Assembly: GCA_027592155.1 (NCBI GenBank)
Contig: JAQCKY010000215.1
Location: forward strand, 1-5,346
DNA from: Pseudomonadota bacterium
GTDB lineage: Bacteria > Pseudomonadota > Alphaproteobacteria > Rhodospirillales > UBA2165
Direction: 5' to 3'
DNA length: 5,346 bases
Part shown: in pieces, positions 1-4,938 of the stretch
Numbering within the stretch: the stretch's first letter is position 1
How the letters are laid out: each line of letters begins with the position of its first letter
Program-made: the position numbers and the translations under genes
Notes under the pieces: model-generated
What the model was told of the DNA's origin: nothing
Database searches by the model: none
Seen by the model: the letters and a program-made list of their open reading frames with translations, nothing else

Positions 1-412
1 ACGCGAATTGCTTCGCGCCGCCGCAAAAAGCGAAATAGATATAAATCCCTTTCCGCTGAGTCTCTTAACGAGACCTCTTACCCCTATAAAAAACTATTAT
101 CAGGGTAAGCTTTCAATAGCATACCTGCATATTTTCACATAGTGGAACAGAAATTTCCAAAAAAATTATTGGTCATCAGAAAAACTGATTACTTTATGTT
201 TGATCTGTTAATTTTGTTTATTACCAATGAGAATTCGCCATTGCCGTTTACGAACTGCTCATGAATCGCAACGATTCTAATCCCAATCAAAATCCAATGT
301 TGCCAGGGGGATTCTCCGAAATCCGGCAAATATTGGAACGTCTCGTTGTAAAAATTTCTTATCGGCTTCACTTCACTCATCCCCGGTAGCGCAAAGCTTA
401 TCTTTCGAAAAT
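1..412. other. AT-rich region without a convincing gene
   Basis: No reading frame here resembles a known family. The stretch from about 40 to 230 is visibly richer in A and T than the rest of the window. A perfect 6-bp stem with a TTGC loop lies at 2-17 (CGCGAA / TTCGCG). A 5-bp stem with an all-A loop lies at 175-189 (ATCAG / CTGAT). Neither has a following T-run on the + strand. A short + frame from ATG 261 to TAG 387-389 encodes 42 residues with no recognisable motif and no clear ribosome binding site. The upstream part of the broken PagL-like gene probably began somewhere in the right half of this region, but I could not trace its N-terminus. Confidence 0.5.
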
Positions 413-704
413 TTGGCCGAGGATACCAGCCAGGTTTATGCAGGCCTGACATGGGAAGGGGACGTCTCGCGGAAAGTGTTTCTGGGAGCCAGTTTTGGTG
501 GGCCATTCACAATGGAGATAAATCCGGCATGGCGGCGGACGCTAAGGACTTGGGCTGTCTTTTATTGTTCCGGGAGGCGGTCGAACTTGGTTATCGGTTA
601 AACACGCGGTGGCTCTTCATCTTGCTCATATTTCGAACGCAAATCTGTGCGATGAGAATGAAGGATTGGAAAATATCGGAATTCGTTACGGTTATGGGTT
701 TTAG
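413..704 (+). pseudogene. Broken PagL-like lipid A 3-O-deacylase (acyloxyacyl hydrolase)
   Basis: The PagL family consists of outer-membrane beta-barrel enzymes that remove a 3-O-linked acyl chain from lipid A. The C-terminal half can be read only by changing frame twice. Frame one (about 413-502) gives a strand-like segment with YAGLTWEGD and KVFLGASFGG. Frame two (about 502-603) gives AIHNGD, KDLGCLLLF and VELGYRLN. Frame three (about 606-704) gives ALHLAHISNANL, then EGLENIGIRYGYGF and a TAG stop. The H-x-S-N motif holds the family's catalytic His and Ser, and the ending in an aromatic residue suits an outer-membrane barrel. Both shifts are in the same direction, equivalent to losing one base each, near 500-503 and 603-606. 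The signal peptide and first strands were not found, so the left boundary is approximate. Sequencing error could in principle explain single-base shifts, but decay fits the neighbours better. Confidence 0.78.
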
Positions 705-794
705 CGGCCCCGTTCATAGAGCTGAGGATTTCTTGCCCTTTTTGTATGTGGGTGGCTATGCTGTTGCTTGGCGGTCTGGTTCGTTCACTACGGT

Positions 795-800
795 GGGAGA
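795..800 (+). promoter_or_regulatory. Ribosome binding site deciding a TTG start
   Basis: GGGAGA lies five bases before the TTG at 806-808. The conserved N-terminal helix of the LuxR-type regulator begins just after that codon. The upstream ATGs at 746 and 758 would add a hydrophobic stretch atypical for this family, so TTG 806 is the preferred start. Confidence 0.5.
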
Positions 801-805
801 ATCTT

Positions 806-1488
806 TTGAGCACAGATTCCTCAATCCTCGACGTTGTAGAGAAACTATACTCAACTGCGTTGAATAACGATGCGTGGACGGACTCGCTCGATGCTATTTC
901 AAAATTATTCGGCTCGGTCAGCGCAAGTTTTGAGGTCGTCGAAAATAAGACAAAGAGGCCGAGCTTTATGGAACTCGGCACCGCACTTCAAACTCATGCC
1001 CCAACCGAAGAATATCTGAACTATTACGGTGCAATATCTCCTCGCGTGGCATTCTGGCCGCGGTGCGTTATGGGCTCGCGGTTTCACAGCTCAGCGGTGA
1101 CGAAGTTGATGTTTTGGCACGCGACTTTCCATCACGTCGGCCTAGCGGCGGCCGACCCTATTTAATAACGCTACGCCCGTTGCCGCGTGAAAGCAGTAAT
1201 TTTGCAAATCCTAGTTCCGCGGCGGCAATCATTTTTATCCGTGATCCAGATGACTACAGCCGCCTTGATACAGATCTTTTATGTGCGAGCTTTGGGCTTT
1301 CCGAAACCGAGACAGCTTTGGCCGCATCGCTCGACCGTGGCAATTCCGTGAGCGAGATTGCCCGAGACCGGGACGTTTCTAAAACCACCGTTCGAAGCCA
1401 ACTCTATTCGCTGATGTCGAAAACGGGTGTAAGCCGCCAGCCGGATTTGATCCGCCTCATGGCACAATACCGGCGGCCATTTTCCTGA
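806..1488 (+). pseudogene. LuxR-family transcriptional regulator, internally deleted and frameshifted
   Basis: The gene encoded a cytoplasmic DNA-binding regulator. Its first part, read from TTG 806, contains ILDVVEKLYSTALNNDAW, then a long helix region and YYGAISPRV near 1022-1048. This resembles the N-terminus of a common alphaproteobacterial LuxR family. The second part lies in another frame and is open from before 1063 to TGA 1486-1488. It contains RPSGGRPYLITLRPLP, an IIFIRDPD strand, and a full LuxR/GerE helix-turn-helix: LSETETALAASL, VSEIARDRDVSKTTVRSQL, and LMSKTGVSRQPDLIRLM. From memory, relatives run about 350-380 residues. The two pieces here total about 225, so roughly 130 residues between the domains are absent as well as the frame being lost. 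The join lies between about 1045 and 1110. The first frame ends at TAA 1163-1165. The C-terminal piece could be translated alone from ATG 1063, but no ribosome binding site is seen there. Confidence 0.82.
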
Positions 1489-1527
1489 ATTGTCGACACC
1501 GAACCCCCCGTAGCCCCGAATGCACCC

Positions 1528-1547
1528 CATCATACATCTGTATGATG
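1528..1547. promoter_or_regulatory. 20-base palindrome, candidate operator
   Basis: CATCATACA and TGTATGATG are perfect 9-bp inverted arms separated by two bases (TC). A two-base centre suits a site bound by a dimeric regulator on DNA better than an RNA hairpin, and no T-run follows. It lies 39 bases after the stop of the broken LuxR gene, with no intact gene directly downstream. Which protein would bind it is unknown. Confidence 0.45.
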
Positions 1548-1661
1548 CGGCGAAACCCGCCACCCCATAAATTAGGATTGATGACGTTGCTTCTGTGGGG
1601 GCTCTTTTTAACAGTTGGGACCCGAGCTAGCGTCAAATTGCCTATAAGGGGATTTGGTTAG

Positions 1662-1769
1662 GCGGTCGGCCGGGCCGCGTCGGTTTATCAAAAAGCTAAT
1701 CGGAATAATCCTGGAATCAACGCGAAGCCAGTGGGCGTAGGCCCGTACATGTTGCGGCCTGGAAACATA
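1662..1769 (+). pseudogene. Possible scrap of an ABC-transporter solute-binding protein (family 5)
   Basis: A 36-codon open stretch with no start codon, bounded by TAG on both sides (1659-1661 and 1770-1772), includes INAKPVGVGPYML at 1716-1754. This resembles the conserved PVGTGPY block of periplasmic peptide/nickel-binding proteins (SBP_bac_5). I could not extend the similarity on either side in any frame. If real, it is a remnant of a roughly 500-residue protein reduced to a few dozen codons. A chance match to a short motif is quite possible. Confidence 0.25.
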
Positions 1770-1794
1770 TAGAAATTTAAAGGATTCATTTGGT

Positions 1795-1954
1795 TATACC
1801 TTTAATGCCCTTAGGTTGTGGGCTAGGAAAATTGGCGTCTGCAATCAATAATCTGGTCGGGTTGGACATCGGGCGCCCTAAAAGGCGCGGCTTTTTCCTA
1901 AAGGTATGTCTTTGAGGTATACCCGTGGGATATCTCCATATCCCAATAGGTATA
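1795..1954. repeat. Cluster of GGTATA-type repeats and an inner hairpin
   Basis: TATACC occurs at 1795-1800, GGTATG at 1903-1908 and GGTATA at 1916-1921 and 1949-1954. The second copy also forms the 8-base palindrome GGTATACC (1916-1923). ATACCTTTA (1796-1804) and TAAAGGTAT (1899-1907) are perfect 9-bp inverted arms enclosing 94 bases. TGGGATAT and ATATCCCA (1926-1933 and 1938-1945) form a perfect 8-bp stem with a CTCC loop between the last two copies. This could be a regulator-binding array, a folded RNA or the remains of a small inverted-repeat element; the sequence does not decide. Confidence 0.4.
1873..1896 (+). terminator. Possible weak intrinsic terminator
   Basis: GCGCC and GGCGC form a 5-bp GC-only stem with a six-base CTAAAA loop. 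A run of five T residues (1892-1896) follows after three intervening bases. The stem is short and no intact gene lies upstream on this strand, so it may be a remnant or part of the larger inverted repeat around it. Confidence 0.3.
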
Positions 1955-2170
1955 GCGCTTTTTGGGAAATGATGTGGCACGGTGCCTACTATGAAAAGCG
2001 GGTCTGTCGCGTCGGGTGATTGTCAAAATTACCGCAGCCAGGCTCCATCAGGAACACGACGAAGCAGGGTCTACGCATAAGTGTAAATCACATTGAAGCG
2101 AACCGGTGGAATGCGCAATTTCGCCGTCGCCGCGAGACCGGCTAACCAGTTTTTTGCGCGTCAAAACTTA

Positions 2171-2203
2171 CCCGCTGTGGCTTTTTGTCACGGCGGGTTT
2201 TTT
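2171..2203. terminator. Intrinsic terminator downstream of the MATE gene
   Basis: CCCGCTGTG (2171-2179) pairs with CACGGCGGG (2189-2197) in a 9-bp stem with one G-U pair and a nine-base loop. On the + strand it is followed by six T residues (2198-2203), a classic Rho-independent signal. It lies directly after the TAA of the minus-strand MATE gene (2205-2207). Read on the minus strand, the hairpin is followed by the weaker TAAGTTTT. It probably ends MATE transcription and also blocks transcripts arriving from the left. Confidence 0.8.
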
Positions 2204-2204
2204 C

Positions 2205-3554
2205 TTACGTGCCTTGTGTCATCGATCGTTCAATTTGGGGGTAATACGCGATTAATGCGAGCGCGCGGACAATCATAAACAGCATCAATGAAAGCCAAAG
2301 CCCGTCATTGCCGAGCGACGGTGTGAGCAGCCAGACCGAGGCAAGAAACACGGCCAGCGAGGCGATCATGGCGTTGCGCATTTCGGCGGTCCGGGTGGCT
2401 CCGATAAAGATACCGTCCAGCATAAAGGACCAAACCGAGAGGATCGGGGATATCACCAACCAGAATTTGAACTGATCCGCGATACGGCGAACCTCTTCGA
2501 TATCGGTCAGGATGCCGATGATTGGCCCGCCGGCGGCCGCGTAGACTACGGTATAGAGCATCGCGACGATGACCGCCCAAATGCCGGTGAGTTTGACGGT
2601 TTCCCGAAACCCCTGACGGTCCCGGGCGCCGATGGCGCCGCCGACGAGGGCTTCTGCGGCGTGGGCGAAACCATCCAGACCGAACGACAAGAATTGTTGG
2701 AACTGCAACAATACGGCATTCGCCGCCAAGGTTGCGTCACCGTACCGAGCGCCCTGCCGGGTAAAGAACGCGAAGGCGCCGATCAGGCAAAGCGTCCGGA
2801 TCATAATGTCGAAATTTAAGGCAACGAGACGCTTGAGCTTGCCGGGATCAAACAGATTGGTGCCGAGCCCGGTTCCGCCGATTTTGCGGTAGGCGCGACG
2901 CATCAGGAAGAAGCCGACGGCGATGGTTGCGTATTCCGCGAGGACGGTCGCGGCGGCAACGCCGGCGACGGTCATGCCGAGGCCGAGCACAAAGATCAGG
3001 TCGAGGATGATGTTCGTGCCGTTGAGCACGATCTGCAGGATCAAGGCGGCGCGCGTGTTTTGAACGCCGATGAACCAGCCGATGAGGCAGTAGTTGGCGA
3101 GTACGGCGGGGGCACTCCAAATGCGGACTTGAAAATAGGTTCTTGCGAGTTCCTCAACCTCTGCGCTGGCATCGAAGAGTGTCATGCCGGCCCATATCAG
3201 CGGAACCTGGATAATCCATAAGAGCAGCCCAATGGCACCGGCGAGCATCAACGCCCGGGAGAAGACGGCGCGCAGTTCGTTTCCATCGTTGGCGCCGTAA
3301 GCCTGAGCCGTCAGGCCGGTGGTTCCCATCCGGAGGAAGCCGAACCCCCAATAGATGAAATTGAAGATGATCGCGCCGACCGCCACGCCCCCTAGAAACT
3401 TCGCGTCGGGCAAATGCCCCATGACGGCGGTATCGACCGCGCCCAACAGGGGAACGGACAGATTGGCCACGATGATCGGCCCGGCAAGCCGCCAAATCTG
3501 GCGATGCCTACCGACGGTGCTGGCGGAAAGGGGTGTTCGTTCTTCGCTGGTCAT
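2205..3554 (-). CDS. dinF: MATE-family efflux transporter, DinF branch
   Basis: This is a 449-residue multidrug and toxin extrusion protein of the inner membrane. It would export organic compounds in exchange for H+ or Na+; the substrate cannot be told from sequence. About twelve hydrophobic segments form two related halves. Segment 1 carries GAVDTAVMGHL, with Asp41 matching the essential acidic residue of DinF-type MATEs. FLRMGTTGLTAQAYGA near residues 74-88 is the conserved loop of the first half. The second half has FGLDGFAHAAEALVGGAIGA in the equivalent place. The length is close to E. coli DinF (about 440), and I see no damage. The ATG start puts a short polar leader before the first membrane helix; only a weak AGGT precedes it. 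The gene diverges from the truncated molybdopterin-type gene across 123 bases and ends at a strong terminator. E. coli dinF belongs to the SOS regulon through lexA; here there is no lexA neighbour and I saw no obvious LexA box. Confidence 0.95.
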   Translation of the reverse strand: MTSEERTPLSASTVGRHRQIWRLAGPIIVANLSVPLLGAVDTAVMGHLPDAKFLGGVAVGAIIFNFIYWGFGFLRMGTTGLTAQAYGANDGNELRAVFSRALMLAGAIGLLLWIIQVPLIWAGMTLFDASAEVEELARTYFQVRIWSAPAVLANYCLIGWFIGVQNTRAALILQIVLNGTNIILDLIFVLGLGMTVAGVAAATVLAEYATIAVGFFLMRRAYRKIGGTGLGTNLFDPGKLKRLVALNFDIMIRTLCLIGAFAFFTRQGARYGDATLAANAVLLQFQQFLSFGLDGFAHAAEALVGGAIGARDRQGFRETVKLTGIWAVIVAMLYTVVYAAAGGPIIGILTDIEEVRRIADQFKFWLVISPILSVWSFMLDGIFIGATRTAEMRNAMIASLAVFLASVWLLTPSLGNDGLWLSLMLFMIVRALALIAYYPQIERSMTQGT

Positions 3555-3612
3555 GGTGCGGCAGACCTACAACCGGTGCCGGATCGGTACAACCGAAATT
3601 CACGCAGCGGAT

Positions 3613-3626
3613 ATTCCCACGGGAAT
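3613..3626. promoter_or_regulatory. 14-base palindrome in a divergent intergenic region
   Basis: ATTCCC and GGGAAT are perfect 6-bp inverted arms with a two-base AC centre. The site lies between the divergently oriented MATE gene (start 3554) and the truncated molybdopterin-type gene (start 3678). That is a typical place for an operator serving one or both. The binding protein is unknown and the site is short enough to be chance. Confidence 0.3.
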
Positions 3627-3664
3627 CCTAATGGGTTATACAATCCATAATCGCAATATTTGCT

Positions 3665-3670
3665 GGAGAG
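3665..3670 (+). promoter_or_regulatory. Ribosome binding site for the gene at 3678
   Basis: GGAGAG lies seven bases before ATG 3678. It selects this start over the TTG at 3660, and the resulting protein begins with a clean signal peptide (MRRRQ followed by a hydrophobic core). Confidence 0.65.
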
Positions 3671-3956
3671 ATTTGTCATGCGCCGCCGCCAGTTGATCTT
3701 GGTTATCTTTACGATTGCTTTGAGTTTCTTCTCGCCGCCGGCTCAAGCATTGGACGCGCCCGTTGGACAGGTTGTCCTCACCGTCACTGGTGATATTACG
3801 GAAACCAACAGAGGGGCCTACGATGCCAAGGCGGATCTCTTCATCAAGCATCATGAGCGGACTTTTAAGAAGGCAGCCGCCCTCGATTTGGGCATGCTGG
3901 AGGGGCTCGGCATGGAGAAGTTCCGCATTGGTATCCCGGGCGATAAACAGGCGCGT

Positions 3957-4028
3957 ATCGGCGGCGAGGTCGATGGCCTTATCCGCATGATCCGATCCGT
4001 CGGTGGGAACCACGATAGTCTTAATCAT
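3957..4028 (-). pseudogene. Universal stress protein, 5' fragment only
   Basis: The fragment begins at ATG 4026-4028 with MIKTIVVPTDGSDHADKAI, then DLAAD. This is the highly characteristic first strand and nucleotide-contacting Asp/Ser loop of UspA-family cytoplasmic proteins. About 24 residues are kept. The remaining 115-125 residues of a normal single-domain protein are gone, including the C-terminal G-x2-G-x9-G(S/T) ATP-binding signature. The minus-strand frame stays open to TAA 3636-3638, but beyond 3957 it only reads the antisense of the molybdopterin-type gene. AAGAG lies about eight bases before the ATG as a possible ribosome binding site. An FNR/FixK-like palindrome lies about 70 bases upstream, as is common for stress-protein genes of this family. 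The fragment cannot be functional as a Usp. Confidence 0.75.
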
Positions 4029-4094
4029 TGGGCATCTCTTGACTTGCTTCGGTTGTCGCCAGCATCAAGTTGCCGGTTGTCGGCATGCGTGGCC

Positions 4095-4108
4095 TTGACT
4101 CCGGTCAA
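4095..4108. promoter_or_regulatory. FNR/FixK-like box (TTGAC-N4-GTCAA)
   Basis: TTGAC (4095-4099) and GTCAA (4104-4108) are perfect 5-bp inverted arms separated by TCCG. This fits the TTGA-N6-TCAA pattern of Crp/Fnr-superfamily sites used for oxygen or redox control. The centre is about 73 bases before the universal stress protein start on the minus strand and about 40 before the hydrolase ATG on the plus strand. The first arm could instead be read as a -35 TTGACT, with a poor -10 (ACAATT) 16 bases further on. Confidence 0.4.
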
Positions 4109-4141
4109 CCTCATCCACAATTACAAAAATACAATAATGAG

Positions 4142-4918
4142 ATGAGCGCCGTGCGGAGCGAATACGAACTATCATACCGTAAGTATGGACCCTTGGAGGG
4201 ATGGCGGCCTGAAAAGATTGTCGTACTGTTGCCGGGGCCCGAGGTTCCGGCGGAACAGATGATGAAGTTGGCCCATCTGTTCGCACCCCACTTCCCAACG
4301 GTGAAGTTCTCGATCCCGGAAGCCCCCTATAGTGTTAGCGATCATCCTGACCGCAAGGTCTGGCTTAGAGCGCGGGAACATATCAGCGCATCTCAGGTGG
4401 AGGCCGTCAAATCAGTGTCACCGGTCCTCAACACCTACCTCGATCGTATGCTGGAAGAGAATGGTCTCACGGACAGCAAGATGGCTCTTGTCGGTTTCTC
4501 CGAAGGAGCGGTCGTCGCACTTCATGTGGGATTGAGGCGCGCGAAACCGGTATCTGGCATTCTGTGCTTTGCCGGATGCCTTCTTGATCGCGAGAGTCTA
4601 AAAGACGAGATTCTGTCCCGGCCGGAAGTTTATTTGATTCAAGGGGACGCGGACCCCTATCTGCCCAACAAGGTGGTTCTGGATACCGTCGAGACACTAA
4701 TGCGTTCCGGCGTTCGAGTCGGCTCTCATTTTGTCAGAGGTGAGGGGCACCAAATCGGAAAGGAGAACCTAAAATACGGTTCCCAATTTCTCGCGAAGAT
4801 TTTCAGGATGCAGCACGACCCCACCCGTCACCGGGACCATAAAATTCGGCACGGCTTGAACCGTCTCGTTGCGTCGGTGCACCAATCTCTGAGCCAATTA
4901 CACAATGCTGACGACTGA
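4142..4918 (+). CDS. Alpha/beta hydrolase of the phospholipase/carboxylesterase family
   Basis: From ATG 4142 the product is 258 residues. It resembles cytoplasmic carboxylesterase/acyl-protein thioesterase-like enzymes, which cleave ester or thioester bonds; the substrate is unknown. KIVVLLPGPEVPAEQ (about 25-39) is the first core strand and oxyanion loop. VGFSEGAVVALHVG carries the nucleophile Ser120, IQGDADPYLP the acid Asp171 and GEGHQI the base His203, all in normal order and spacing. Two features are odd. The usual HG after the first strand is PG. About 37 basic, hydrophilic residues follow the last core helix (FLAKIF), beyond the usual end of the family. No Shine-Dalgarno is seen, but the ATG overlaps the preceding chimeric frame's TGA (ATGA), allowing coupled translation. 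In-frame TTG 4070 and ATG 4085 are longer alternatives that add no recognisable domain. The gene converges with the LLM oxidoreductase, and I see no terminator between them. Confidence 0.85.
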   Translation: MSAVRSEYELSYRKYGPLEGWRPEKIVVLLPGPEVPAEQMMKLAHLFAPHFPTVKFSIPEAPYSVSDHPDRKVWLRAREHISASQVEAVKSVSPVLNTYLDRMLEENGLTDSKMALVGFSEGAVVALHVGLRRAKPVSGILCFAGCLLDRESLKDEILSRPEVYLIQGDADPYLPNKVVLDTVETLMRSGVRVGSHFVRGEGHQIGKENLKYGSQFLAKIFRMQHDPTRHRDHKIRHGLNRLVASVHQSLSQLHNADD

Positions 4919-4938
4919 CGAAGAACCAATATTTCAAT

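Larger units (their letters stand above)
1489..2170. other. Long gene-free stretch with relic sequence and palindromes
   Basis: No intact gene is visible on either strand over about 680 bases; all frames are short and lack family resemblance. The separately listed items inside it are a 20-base palindrome (1528-1547), a possible solute-binding protein scrap (1662-1769), a terminator-like hairpin (1873-1896) and a GGTATA repeat cluster (1795-1954). I looked for tRNA, tmRNA and RNase P RNA signatures and saw none. Its length, with broken genes on the left, suggests mostly decayed coding sequence. Confidence 0.6.
3678..4145 (+). pseudogene. Truncated secreted molybdopterin-binding-type oxidoreductase, chimeric 3' end
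   Basis: The start is intact. A signal peptide spans about residues 1-25 (MRRRQ, hydrophobic core, cleavage after AQA), followed by LDAPVGQVVLTVTGDI, an ETNRGAYDA loop and LGMLEGLGMEKFRI. This matches the N-terminus of small periplasmic proteins of the oxidoreductase molybdopterin-binding class, which usually run about 160-190 residues. Resemblance stops near residue 88 (about 3941), before the rest of the domain. The frame stays open to TGA 4143-4145, giving 155 codons. From about 3957 to 4028 it is antisense to the start of a universal stress protein gene, so residues after about 93 are not a natural domain. It has a good ribosome binding site, so a chimeric exported peptide could still be made. 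Its stop overlaps the ATG of the next gene. The family call rests on about 60 mature residues. Confidence 0.68.

Noticed and set aside
58..76. Small hairpin GTCTC / GAGAC
   Set aside because: A 5-bp stem without a T-run or neighbouring gene is expected by chance.
189..506. Minus-strand frame of 105 codons over the left region
   Set aside because: It has no family resemblance and overlaps the well-supported PagL-like remnant on the + strand.
598..981. Minus-strand frame of 127 codons
   Set aside because: It is antisense to the ends of both the PagL-like and LuxR-like remnants, whose residues are recognisable; its own product is not.
1786..1980. Minus-strand GTG frame of 64 codons
   Set aside because: It has no ribosome binding site and no family resemblance, and it spans the repeat and hairpin cluster.
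1976..1986. GGCAC-G-GTGCC palindrome
   Set aside because: It is short, has no associated gene and is likely to arise by chance.
2093..2278. Short + frame of 61 codons across the terminator
   Set aside because: It reads through a strong terminator hairpin into the antisense of the MATE gene end, and its product is not recognisable.
3154..3495. Arginine-rich frames inside the MATE gene (also 2305-2580, 2546-2740, 2632-2892, 2848-3120 and 3355-3696)
   Set aside because: They are out-of-frame shadows of a clear 449-residue transporter; their composition is typical of shifted GC-rich codons.
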